Shown: in pieces, positions 35,503 through 43,634 of the stretch
Layout of the letters: every line of letters begins with the position of its first letter
Position numbering within the stretch: the stretch's first letter is position 1
From: Dactylosporangium roseum
Lineage (GTDB): Bacteria > Actinomycetota > Actinomycetes > Mycobacteriales > Micromonosporaceae
DNA: 64,000 nt
Assembly (NCBI RefSeq): GCF_025264685.1
Contig: NZ_CP073721.1
Location: 3,091,001 to 3,155,000, forward strand
Direction: 5' to 3'
Position numbers and translations under genes: made by a program
The notes under the pieces: model-generated
The model's database searches: none
Told to the model about the DNA's origin: nothing
What the model saw: only the letters and a program-made list of their open reading frames with translations

Positions 35503-36483
35503 ATGTCGTACCCGGCGGCTACGGTGGTTGCCGTGGAGTCCGAGGAACTGCTGGCGGCCGCCCGCGACGGGGACGGTGACGCGTTCGCCATGCTGGTGGC
35601 GCCGCACCGGCAGGCGCTGCACGTGCACTGCTACCGGATGCTCGGCTCACTCGACGACGCCGACGACGCCCTGCAGGAAGCGCTGGTGCGGGCGTGGCGC
35701 AGTCTCGGCACGTTCGAGGGGCGCGCGCCGCTGCGGCATTGGCTGTACCGCATTACGACCACGACGTGCCTGAAGGCGATCGGGGCCCGCGGCCGGACCC
35801 CGCAGCCGGCCGGTGAGCCGGCCTGGCTGCAGCCCTACCCGGACCGGCACCTCGACCGGCTCGACCCCGCCGCCGGCGACCCGGCCCTGCTGGCCGAGCA
35901 GCGCGACAGCGTCACCCTCGCGTTCGTCGTCGCCCTGCAGCGCTTGCCAGCCAGCCAGCGCGCCGTGCTGCTGCTGCGCGAGGTGCTGTCGTTCACCGCG
36001 GCCGAGACCGGAGCCCTGCTGGACCTGACCGTTCCCGCGGTCAACAGCGCGCTGCAGCGGGCCCGCGTCACGCTCGGCACCGTCCCCACCGCGGCCGTGC
36101 CGTTCGGCCCGGCGGAGAAGCAGGCCGCCGAGCGGTTCGTCGACGCGTGGCAGCGCCGCGACATCGCCGCGCTCGCCGCGTTGCTGCGCGCCGACGTGAT
36201 CCTGTCGATGCCGCCGGAGCTGCTGACGTTCACCGGCGGGGACGCCTTAACCGAGTTCTTCGCCACCGTGCCCGCCGAAGGCCGGCTGGAACTGATCGAC
36301 CTCGTCACCGTCCGGGCGAACGGCCAGCCCGCGCTGGCCGCGTACCTGCCCGACAGCACCGGCACCTGCTGCGGCTACGGCATCATGGTCCTCACCGTCG
36401 ATCCCGGCGGCGCCATCGCCCAGATCACCGCGTTTCCGCTGCCGGGCGTGTTCGCCGCGTTCGGCCTGCCGGCTCACCGGTAG
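35503..36483 (+). CDS. ECF sigma factor with C-terminal SnoaL-like domain
   Basis: A 326-residue RNA polymerase sigma factor. Region 2 (about residues 17-85: FAMLVAPHRQALHVHCYRML, DADDALQEALVRAW) and region 4 (about 140-190: LQRLPASQRAVLLLREVLSF) are clear. The last ~125 residues form an NTF2/SnoaL-like fold (AERFVDAWQRRDIAALAALL), which in such ECF groups modulates sigma activity in place of an anti-sigma factor. It likely controls the adjacent VOC gene and its own promoter (inference). The 3' end overlaps the convergent DUF2461 gene by 59 bp. Confidence 0.88.
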   Translation: MSYPAATVVAVESEELLAAARDGDGDAFAMLVAPHRQALHVHCYRMLGSLDDADDALQEALVRAWRSLGTFEGRAPLRHWLYRITTTTCLKAIGARGRTPQPAGEPAWLQPYPDRHLDRLDPAAGDPALLAEQRDSVTLAFVVALQRLPASQRAVLLLREVLSFTAAETGALLDLTVPAVNSALQRARVTLGTVPTAAVPFGPAEKQAAERFVDAWQRRDIAALAALLRADVILSMPPELLTFTGGDALTEFFATVPAEGRLELIDLVTVRANGQPALAAYLPDSTGTCCGYGIMVLTVDPGGAIAQITAFPLPGVFAAFGLPAHR

Positions 36484-37489
36484 CCACCGCCGCGGCAAGC
36501 CAGCGCAGCAGCAGACCGAACGGCATCAGCGCATCGGCGCACCAGCCCACGAACGCCGGCGTCGTCACCGCCTCCGGCAACGGCTGTCCGCGGGTCACGT
36601 ACAGCCCGTCACGCAAGGCGTACCGGGCCGCGGGCCCGCTCGGATCGATCCCCACCGGCATCCGCACCCGGGCCGGCTCACTCAGCTCGGCGCCCGCTGC
36701 CAGCAACGGATCGACGGCCGCGTCCAGCGCCGCCACCTGGTTCGCGTCGCGGAGGCAGTCGCGGTAGCGCTGCAGCCGCTCGCCGGACAACGCCGGCACA
36801 CCGGCGCCGAGCAGCACCTCGGTCGCGGTCAACCGCACCACGAGCGCGGGATCCGTCCGGGGGTCGGCGTCACCGAGCCAGAAGACCAGATCCAGATGCG
36901 TCTTGTACGGCGGACGGCCCGGCTGGAACCGCAGATCGTTCGCGAGCCGGAACAGGCTCCCACCGACCCGCGGCTCCGCCCGCAGGCCAGGCGCGACCCG
37001 CTCGGCCAGCCGCGCGCCGAGCGCCACCACGAACGACTTCGACGGTTCCGCCAGGGCCTCGCGGTACACCACGCGATGCGCTTCGGCGAACGCCTTGCTG
37101 TTGTCGCGCTCCAGCCCGGCCAGGAACGCGAACCCGTCCGCGCCGAACCCCGTGAACCCGTCGGCCTCGATCTCATCTGTCCCGCCGGCGAACGCCAGCG
37201 CCTCCGCCAGCAGTGCCCGCCATCCAGCCGGGTCGGGGGCCGGCACGGCCAGCCATTCCCGGAACGTCCGTCCGGCCGGCGCGAACGGCGCGCCCGTCCC
37301 GTCCTCGATCAGCTCCACCACCCGCGGCCTGGCCAGCTTGACCAGCAACGCTTGACTTCGGCGATCGAACGAGGCGAAGAACCGGCCGTCGTACCGCAGA
37401 CACGGCAGACCCATCATTGTCGACCGGCTCACCCCGGGCTCCGCCGACAACGGCTCGGCCAGCTCCCAGAACAACGACTCACCATCCAT
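36425..37489 (-). CDS. Fusion of a YjbR/TfoX-like N-terminus with a DUF2461 domain
   Basis: A 354-residue protein. Residues ~1-110 resemble small TfoX-N/YjbR-like proteins (FWELAEPLSAEPGVSRSTMM, LLVKLARPRVVELIEDG). Residues ~125-340 match DUF2461 (FTGFGADGFAFLAGLERDNS, then LRFQPGRPPYKTHLDLVFWL). Neither half has a known biochemical activity. ATG 37489 with GGGGAG upstream is preferred to the earlier in-frame ATG. The combination of both domains in one chain is visible directly; the function is unknown. Cytoplasmic. Confidence 0.75.
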   Translation of the reverse strand: MDGESLFWELAEPLSAEPGVSRSTMMGLPCLRYDGRFFASFDRRSQALLVKLARPRVVELIEDGTGAPFAPAGRTFREWLAVPAPDPAGWRALLAEALAFAGGTDEIEADGFTGFGADGFAFLAGLERDNSKAFAEAHRVVYREALAEPSKSFVVALGARLAERVAPGLRAEPRVGGSLFRLANDLRFQPGRPPYKTHLDLVFWLGDADPRTDPALVVRLTATEVLLGAGVPALSGERLQRYRDCLRDANQVAALDAAVDPLLAAGAELSEPARVRMPVGIDPSGPAARYALRDGLYVTRGQPLPEAVTTPAFVGWCADALMPFGLLLRWLAAAVATGEPAGRTRRTRPAAETR

Positions 37490-37691
37490 CGGCACTCCCC
37501 AGCACCCGTACTCGACCACGACACCACGTTTGATCCGGTCATGACCGCGAACTCATCGGGCCCGTACGCCACCACGAACGGCAGCGCGGCCAGGACGTGA
37601 TCGGCGAGGAGATGGGCCGGCGGCACAATCCGCACGGAGCAGTGGCAGCATCCGGAGTTCGGTGTCCGGACGACAATCGCTGCGGGAGGCG

Positions 37692-38480
37692 TCAGCGACG
37701 ATGCGGTGTCGACCCGAAACCCGGGACGACGTCATGAGGATCGGCCGGCACTGAGTAGTGGTCGGTGCATCCGACGTAGAAGGTGTGGCCGGTCGCGACG
37801 GGCGCGGTCGTGGCCGCAGCGACCTCAGCGGCGAACTCCTCGACGGTCGGGATGGTGCCGGCCTGCGCCCGCCGGGCCTCGATCAGCCCGGGCCGCATCC
37901 GGTCGAGCAGGGTCACCGTGATCGTGCCGTCGATCATGTCGCCGGAGATCACGACGAGGCTGATGCCGCGCTCGGCCAACCATGGCATGCGCGCCCGCAA
38001 CGCGTCCTCCCCGGCCCGCTTGCTGCGCGCGACCGACTCGTACGCGGCCAGGCCCGGCCTGGATCCGTGGAAGTGTGCAAGATGACTGGTCACGAACACG
38101 ACCCGAGAGCCGTGCGGCATCAAGGCAGCGGCACGGTCCAGCACCGCCAGTTGCGCGTCTCGGTTGAGACGGAGGGCGTATCCCGGATCCGCACCACGTT
38201 CCATTCCGCCGGACGCGTTCAGCACGAGCGCGTCGATGCGGCCATGGACGGCGCGTACCCGGTCGAACATCGCGTCGAGTTGCACGACGTCCGTCAGGTC
38301 TGCCTGCACCGCCGCCGCCGCACCGTCGGCGGCGACAATGTCGGCAACCACCTGTTCGGCCCGCTTGGTCTTGGCCCGGTAGTTGACCACGACCCGAGTT
38401 CCAGCCCGGGCAAGTATGCGAGCCGTCTCGGCACCGATCCCGCGCGACGCGCCGGTCACCAACGCCACCCGACGCGACAT
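37692..38480 (-). CDS. Short-chain dehydrogenase/reductase
   Basis: A 262-residue Rossmann SDR with TGASRGIG near the start and a VLNASGG segment at the NNAG position. The catalytic region reads YESVARSKRAGEDALR, so the usual YxxxK spacing is replaced by Tyr followed seven residues later by Lys, as in a divergent subgroup; the active residues are therefore uncertain. ATG 38480 is preceded by a GGCAGGA-like site. Short hydrophilic C-terminus ends in FGSTPHRR. No operon partners. Substrate unknown. Confidence 0.82.
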   Translation of the reverse strand: MSRRVALVTGASRGIGAETARILARAGTRVVVNYRAKTKRAEQVVADIVAADGAAAAVQADLTDVVQLDAMFDRVRAVHGRIDALVLNASGGMERGADPGYALRLNRDAQLAVLDRAAALMPHGSRVVFVTSHLAHFHGSRPGLAAYESVARSKRAGEDALRARMPWLAERGISLVVISGDMIDGTITVTLLDRMRPGLIEARRAQAGTIPTVEEFAAEVAAATTAPVATGHTFYVGCTDHYSVPADPHDVVPGFGSTPHRR

Positions 38481-39067
38481 GCGGTCCTGCCCTTCTCCGA
38501 CTGCGGTTGGAGGTGAGGCTAGGTCGACCAAGTCGAGAAACGCTCGACCCGGCGGGCCGCACCGGTCGGGCGGCCTGCCGGGACAGGAACTGCGCCGTCG
38601 TTCAGCGATTGAGTGAGATCAATCTATTTATCCTGCCGATGGCCGGTTCGTGCCCCGGCCAAAGATGTCGTACCTATGTCTTGCGAGTCGTTGAACGAGT
38701 GCACACCGCTATTACCATGCGCGCGGCATCTGCGCGAGTCGAGCACGTGTGGGTGATATCACTGCAACCGTTTGGCGTCGGTGCTGCCGGCTTGACATAT
38801 GTCCCACCCGGGATGGCTTCCGAGGCGGACGGGGCTGGAACCCGGGACGGGCGCATCGTTGCAGTTCAGCGGGCACTTCCGCGTTCTCGGCCCTCCGCCG
38901 CAGGCATTCCTGTGGCCGGACCAGCGCTGCTGATCGCTAATGGTCTATGCCATGATCCAAGATGCTTCCTGGGAAATGTGTTCTTCACATGAAAGTTGCA
39001 TCGGAACTCGCGTATGCCTCGTGCAAGACTCGGCATATTGGGAACCGATTGCGACGGAGGCGCTCGA
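38481..39067. other. Upstream region of the SARP gene, no gene seen
   Basis: About 590 bp, noticeably richer in A and T than the flanking genes, between the divergent SDR and SARP genes. Frames here lack coding bias. It likely holds the SARP promoter; I could not place a convincing -35/-10 pair by eye. Confidence 0.5.
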
Positions 39068-39913
39068 ATGGACGGCGGCGACCTGCAGATGGATCTTGCA
39101 GTATTGGGCCCGCTGAAGATCTCCTTGAACGGAACGTCAATCGTACCGGCGGCCGGTAAGCTCCGACAACTTCTGGCACTGCTCGGTCTGCGGGCCGGGC
39201 AGGTCGTACCGGTGTCGACGCTCATGGAGGAGGTGTGGGGCGCCCGCATTCCCAGGAGTGCCCACACCACACTGCAGACCTACATCTTGCAGCTCCGCCG
39301 GCGCATCGCTGCGGCGTTGCCGCCACAATCGCCGTTGGCCGCCAAGCGGATCCTCCTCACCGAGTACGGCAGCTACACGCTTGCCGGCCCGATGGTGAAC
39401 TCGGATCTGACCACCTTCCGGCGTCTCGCCGTGGAGGGGGGCAGGGCGCTGGACGCCGGTGAGAACGCCAGGGCGGCCGAGGTTCTGGCCCGGGCGCTCG
39501 ACCTCTGGCGCGGCCCGGCGCTGGCCGACGTGCCGACGGGAAGCGTCCTGGAGACCGAGGCGCTGGGCATCGACGAGATCCGCATCCACGTGTTGGAACA
39601 GCGCATCGAGGCCGATCTGCGGCTCGGCCGGCACACCGCCATTCTGGGGGAACTGCAGATGCTGGTCGCCCAGTATCCCTTCCACGAGACCTTTTCCGGC
39701 CAGCTCATGCGGGCGCTCACCAGCGCCGGCCACACCTGGCGCGCATTGGAAGTGTACCGGCGGTTCCGCGACACGCTCGTGGCCGAATTGGGCGTGGATC
39801 CCTCTGCCCGGCTGCAGCACCTGCACCAAGTGATCCTCGGCGGGAGCCCGGACGGTCCGGCCAGAACGGTGATCTCGGGGCAGGCCCCCGCAGTGCGTTC
39901 AAGCGAAATTTGA
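39068..39913 (+). CDS. SARP-family pathway regulator (OmpR-like DNA-binding plus BTAD)
   Basis: A 281-residue Streptomyces antibiotic regulatory protein. Residues ~1-100 form the OmpR-type winged helix (LAVLGPLKISLNG, GKLRQLLALLGLRAGQVVPV, TTLQTYILQLRRRI); residues ~110-265 form the bacterial transcriptional activation domain (DLTTFRRLAVEGGRALDAGE, HTWRALEVYRRFRDTLVAEL). No ATPase or TPR extension, so it is a small SARP like ActII-ORF4. ATG 39068 follows GGAGG at 39056. SARPs bind direct heptamer repeats at 11-bp spacing; such repeats occur upstream of several cluster genes (43432-43460, 43534-43573, 49313-49392), which marks it as the likely activator. Confidence 0.93.
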   Translation: MDGGDLQMDLAVLGPLKISLNGTSIVPAAGKLRQLLALLGLRAGQVVPVSTLMEEVWGARIPRSAHTTLQTYILQLRRRIAAALPPQSPLAAKRILLTEYGSYTLAGPMVNSDLTTFRRLAVEGGRALDAGENARAAEVLARALDLWRGPALADVPTGSVLETEALGIDEIRIHVLEQRIEADLRLGRHTAILGELQMLVAQYPFHETFSGQLMRALTSAGHTWRALEVYRRFRDTLVAELGVDPSARLQHLHQVILGGSPDGPARTVISGQAPAVRSSEI

Positions 39914-39987
39914 GGTCGTTTAGGCAGATTCCTCCACGGGGCGGAGTGGTTCTGGCCCAAGCTGGTCTACAGCATCGAGGAGCGTCT

Positions 39988-41067
39988 ATGACATTCACAA
40001 CCGGCAAACCTATCCTGCGAGCGATTTTCAGCGCGACCGTGCTGATTGTCACGGTCACGGCCGGCGGCGGCGGCGTGGCGAGTGCCCACGGTGGCAGGAC
40101 CACCCAGGTGCTGTTCCACGACGACTTCAGTGCCGGCTTCGACGACGTGACCGCCTGGCATGTCATTTCCACCGGCACGGCGACCGGCGCCGCGCTGCCG
40201 AAGGGCGACGGCATCATCACCTCGTCGGCTCGCGGCATCACCGTGGTGCCGACCGGAACCAACCCGCGCACCGGCCAGCCCGCGTTCGTCTCGACCGCCG
40301 CCCCGGACTCGGGCGGCTTCGGCGGCGGCACCAGCGATCATCTGAAGTGGGCGGCGCAGCCCCGGCAGTCCGCGGCCAACGGGGTGGAGGTGCCGGCGAC
40401 CGGGGCGCTGGTCTGCACGACCAAGATGGCTGCCCAGGCGCTCGGTATCGTGCCGAACCCGTTCGGCGCGGCGGTGAGTGACCCGCAATCCGATCCCCGT
40501 CTGGCCAGCGCCACCATGATTACGGTCGACCACGAGAAGCACGCCGTGGCCAACTTCACACTCACCAACACGGAGATCTACGCCGTCTACGAGCGGCTTC
40601 CGGTGGACGGCAGCACGTACGCCGCCTACCACTTCTCGATTCCGGTCGCGCACCGCACCCCGGCGGACCTCAACACGCTGCAGGTCAAGTTCGACCGGGG
40701 CGGCGAGCGGATAACGTGGCTGGTCGACGGCCGTCGAGTGCTCTCGACCGACCGGATCGGCACGCTCGCCTTCCCCCGCAAGTACCTGCGCTACGACCAC
40801 GGTGGCACCCCGGAGCGCGTGGCGGAGCACCACGTCCAGTGCGCCATCGGCACCGGCAACCTTCTCGACGGGGCGGGCGGCGTGGAGGATCGCGACAAGC
40901 GGGCGTTGGTCCGTCTCTCCAACGCGCCGAACTTCTACTACTCGGCCAAGCTCGGCCCGCCGCACCCGCAGGCGTTCGTCGACGACGCGAGCTTGCTGTC
41001 CAACCGCCTGTGGGGGGAGGGCGTCCGGCTGCGGGTCGGTCTGTTCGACATGAGCTACACCAGCTAG
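39988..41067 (+). CDS. Secreted DUF6081-family protein
   Basis: A 359-residue exported protein. Signal peptide ILRAIFSATVLIVTVTAGGG ending near VASA, then a beta-rich lectin/glucanase-like fold. Family blocks: FHDDFSAGFDDV, IYAVYERLPVDGSTYAAYHF, ITWLVDGRRVLSTDRIG and DHGGTPERVAEHH. The function of this family is not known, but members occur next to secondary-metabolite genes in actinomycetes (recollection). ATG 39988 with AGGAG upstream; the longer frame overlaps the SARP stop. Only 74 bp after the SARP gene, so the two may be co-transcribed. Confidence 0.75.
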   Translation: MTFTTGKPILRAIFSATVLIVTVTAGGGGVASAHGGRTTQVLFHDDFSAGFDDVTAWHVISTGTATGAALPKGDGIITSSARGITVVPTGTNPRTGQPAFVSTAAPDSGGFGGGTSDHLKWAAQPRQSAANGVEVPATGALVCTTKMAAQALGIVPNPFGAAVSDPQSDPRLASATMITVDHEKHAVANFTLTNTEIYAVYERLPVDGSTYAAYHFSIPVAHRTPADLNTLQVKFDRGGERITWLVDGRRVLSTDRIGTLAFPRKYLRYDHGGTPERVAEHHVQCAIGTGNLLDGAGGVEDRDKRALVRLSNAPNFYYSAKLGPPHPQAFVDDASLLSNRLWGEGVRLRVGLFDMSYTS

Positions 41068-41277
41068 TCGGCTCGAACCGTCCAGTGTGGCCAGTGCTGG
41101 CCGTTCCCGTCGGGGCCGGCCGGCACGCTGCTGCGTGCGTCCCGCGCGGTTCACGACTCCGGTCGGTTCGAGGCTCGATATATATTTGTCTATGTTAAAA
41201 ACACGCATCACGTGACTGACGCAAGGTGAAGCGACTACCATGAAACCGGCATCGCGGGGGTGTCCCTATGGGGTTTG

Positions 41278-41868
41278 TCAAGCCGCGAGGCGGGGTTCGT
41301 CCGCTGGTTTCGGCTGGTAGGGGGTTTTGGTGCGGAGCATGGCGTGTAGGACGTCGACGCGGCGTCGGGCAAGGCAGATGAGGGCGGCCTTGTGTTTCTT
41401 GCCCTCGGCGCGTTTGCGGTCGTCGTAGGCCCGGGACGGTGGATGAGCCAGCGAGGCGAACGCGGCCAGGAAGAACGCCCGTTGGAGCTGCTTGTTACCG
41501 CCTTTGGGGGGTGTTCACCGCGGTCGGCCGGCCTGGGCGGGACCGTTTCGGCGGCGGCGCCAGGGACGACAACGCTCTGCTCGTCCAGCGCGGCGAAGAG
41601 CTGCTCAACGAGGCGGCCACCCATGCGAGGTGCGCGGGCTATGGTGATCTCGGCGAGTTTGGCGCGGCCGGCTGTGTGCAGCCCGGCCGGGCCGCGGCAG
41701 CGGGACAGCGGTGCCGGGGTGCAGGTCGGCGATGCGGCGCATGGCCTCGGTGTCGGGCAGGGCGGCGTCGTGCGGCCGCTTTGCGGTCCGGGGCCAGACC
41801 GACCGCGTGATGGCCTTCTTTACCGACGTCCAGGCCCAGGACCCGCCGTACCCGCCGTGCACGCCGTA
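41278..41868 (-). pseudogene. Internally deleted IS110-family transposase
   Basis: Minus-strand pieces line up with IS110/IS116 transposases in order but in different frames: VLGLDVGKEGHHAVGL (N-terminal DEDD-type domain), LAEITIARAPRMGGRLVEQL and ALDEQSVVVPGAAAETV (middle), and FFLAAFASLAHPPSRAYDDR with KAALICLARRRVDVLHAMLR (C-terminus), ending at a stop at 41278. About 200 residues, including the catalytic Ser region, are missing. A dead element between the SARP block and the PKS genes. Confidence 0.75.
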
Positions 41869-42260
41869 ACCTCCTCACCGCTGCCACCGTCTCGTCTCGG
41901 TCGCCGGTGCGGCGTCGGACTGCCGGCAGCCACGTTACGAGGAGGCCTGCCCCGCGGCGGTCGGCCGGGTCCCTATCAGCGGTCCGCCGACGCCACTCGG
42001 CCCGGCGACAACACCCCCCGGATCATGCAAACGACAGGGGCATTAAGTCATACCAGGCCGGGCGACCGAGGAGTCCCCGGCCGGGGACGATCAAAAAGGT
42101 AACGGGGAGAGGGGTGCTGGTTGCGCACCGTCGACTGCACACTCTTGTGGCCACGGCGGCCGGCAGGTCGCGTCCGGCACCGCCGGTGCCCGGGAATGGG
42201 TATCGTCCCCGTCTATCGTCGGAATGTGTCGGGCGGGCACACGAAACGCAGCCGAGTCTC
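41869..42260. other. Leader of the LuxR gene, no gene seen
   Basis: About 390 bp after the IS110 relic. A long open frame reads into the LuxR gene, but its product is arginine-rich low-complexity sequence and a family-consistent start lies at 42261. Confidence 0.5.
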
Positions 42261-42869
42261 ATGATTCGGGTGATGGTCGCGCACCACGCCAATTTGGTAC
42301 GAGGCGCAATAGTGGCACTGCTTGAGCAGGGGCGAGACATCTCCGTTGTGGCCGAGGTCGAAAATGCCCACGACATCCTCGTGGCAGCGCGGAAATGGTG
42401 CCCGGACGTCGTCATCATCGCCGATATCGACCTGGCCGGGGAAAGCAGCCTGCCGGCGGTCGCCGAAGTCCGCTCAGACCTGCCCGAGTGTCGCATCCTG
42501 ATCCTCGCCGGCCGCTGCCACCCAACCGTGCTGCGTGCCGCGCTCTCCACCACGGTGCACGGCCTGCTGTTCAAGGATGCGCACCCCAGCAAGCTCGCGG
42601 AGGCGGTGCGGAAGGTTGCCGCCGGGCATCAGGTGCTCGACCCGGACCTCGTGCTCACGGCGGCCACCGCCAGCAGCGGAATGCTCACCGCGCGCGAGGT
42701 CGACGTGCTGCGGCTGGCCGCCGGGGGTGACGACGTCTCGCGGATTGCGGAGCGGCTCAACCTGTCCATCGGCACGGTGCGCAACTATCTTGCCTCCACC
42801 GTCACCAAACTCGGTGCCCGAAATCGGATCGACGCGATCCGCATCGCGCGCGACAGCGGCATTATCTGA
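42261..42869 (+). CDS. Orphan NarL/FixJ-type response regulator with atypical receiver
   Basis: A 202-residue regulator. The C-terminal LuxR-type helix-turn-helix is clear (LTAREVDVLRLAAGGDDVSR, LNLSIGTVRNYLASTVTKLG). The receiver domain (residues ~1-120) keeps an Asp at the phosphorylation position (ADIDLAGE), but the paired acidic residues near the N-terminus are His-His (VAHHANLVRG), so metal binding and classical phosphorylation are doubtful. No histidine kinase is adjacent. It may respond to a small molecule, as several atypical receivers do in antibiotic clusters. It lies at the left edge of the PKS genes. Confidence 0.85.
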   Translation: MIRVMVAHHANLVRGAIVALLEQGRDISVVAEVENAHDILVAARKWCPDVVIIADIDLAGESSLPAVAEVRSDLPECRILILAGRCHPTVLRAALSTTVHGLLFKDAHPSKLAEAVRKVAAGHQVLDPDLVLTAATASSGMLTAREVDVLRLAAGGDDVSRIAERLNLSIGTVRNYLASTVTKLGARNRIDAIRIARDSGII

Positions 42870-42914
42870 GCCTGCCGTCGCTGCGGATCGAGCCCCGTTC
42901 CGGCGTGGGCCCGC

Positions 42915-43367
42915 TCAGCCGATCGTCTGGTCCGGGGTCACCTTGCGGGTCCGGGTCCGCAGCCGGCCGTCCTCCCGGACGAGAACGTCGTCGACCGTGC
43001 AGCTCGGCGCGATGACCGGCACCGCAAGCCCTTTCCGGGTCACCACGATCAATGCGTAGTAGTGGGTGCGCAGGGTGCCGTCCGGGTGTTCGAACACCGT
43101 CATCATGTTGAACCAGTGGCGACGCTGCACCCGCTCGCCGTCGAGCTGGCGCTGATGGAACGCGGCCACCTCGCGGGCGATCGCCGCTCGGCCGTGGATC
43201 GGCGGCGCGGTCGGCGAATGGTCGAAGACGGCGTCCTCGGTGAACGTAGCTGCGAAGGGCTCGGCCTGTACCGTATCGAGCAGATGCACCTGCCCGGCGT
43301 AGAACTGCTGGACCTCAACATAGGTTTCGGTGGATGCGAGGACGGGTGCCGGAGTGGTCGCGCTCAT
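42915..43367 (-). CDS. SnoaL-like/NTF2-fold protein
   Basis: A 150-residue single-domain NTF2-fold protein related to polyketide cyclases of the SnoaL type and to ring-hydroxylating dioxygenase beta subunits (FYAGQVHLLDTVQAEPFAAT, TFTEDAVFDHSPTAPPIHGR, RRHWFNMMTVFEHPDGTLRT). In aromatic polyketide clusters such proteins catalyse cyclisation or hydroxylation. The conserved His/Asp pair in DHSPTAPPIHGR is present. ATG 43367 follows AAGGAG. Divergent from the monooxygenase gene, with SARP-type heptamers in the shared intergenic region. Confidence 0.8.
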   Translation of the reverse strand: MSATTPAPVLASTETYVEVQQFYAGQVHLLDTVQAEPFAATFTEDAVFDHSPTAPPIHGRAAIAREVAAFHQRQLDGERVQRRHWFNMMTVFEHPDGTLRTHYYALIVVTRKGLAVPVIAPSCTVDDVLVREDGRLRTRTRKVTPDQTIG

Positions 43368-43431
43368 CACTCTCCTTAGCGGCTGCAAACGTCTCGGACG
43401 GTCTGCGGCACCGCCCGTTCTCCGGAAGAGC

Positions 43432-43460
43432 ACAGCGAGCACCGCTGGAGTTTCGCTCCA
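43432..43460 (-). promoter_or_regulatory. SARP-type heptamer triplet directed at the SnoaL-like gene
   Basis: Reading the minus strand: TGGAGCG, TCCAGCG and TCGCTGT, each separated by exactly 4 bp (11-bp period). They match the TCGAGCG-like SARP consensus imperfectly. An overlapping inverted repeat (GCTGGAG..CTCCAGC) makes the assignment less certain than the other arrays. Confidence 0.45.
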
Positions 43461-43533
43461 GCAGCGGTCGTGTCGGGCGCGATCCGCTGGTAGGAGACGA
43501 ACGTGGCGCGCCGGTACGCACGCCGCGCGCATT

Positions 43534-43573
43534 TCAAGCGCCGATCGAGCGGCGGTCCAGCGGCGGTCCAGCG
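43534..43573 (+). promoter_or_regulatory. SARP binding array: four heptamers at 11-bp spacing
   Basis: TCAAGCG (43534), TCGAGCG (43545), TCCAGCG (43556) and TCCAGCG (43567), each separated by 4 bp, ending 61 bp before the monooxygenase start. This is the classic repeat layout recognised by ActII-ORF4-type SARPs. Confidence 0.8.
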
Positions 43574-43634
43574 GCGCTGACCACGCTTGGCAACACCAGG
43601 GCGAGGTGCCCGCTTCGCGGAGGGAAGTGCCGAG

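Noticed and set aside
37500..37691. Short minus-strand frame between the DUF2461 and SDR genes
   Set aside because: A readable hydrophobic stretch but no start with a ribosome site and no family; probably non-coding.
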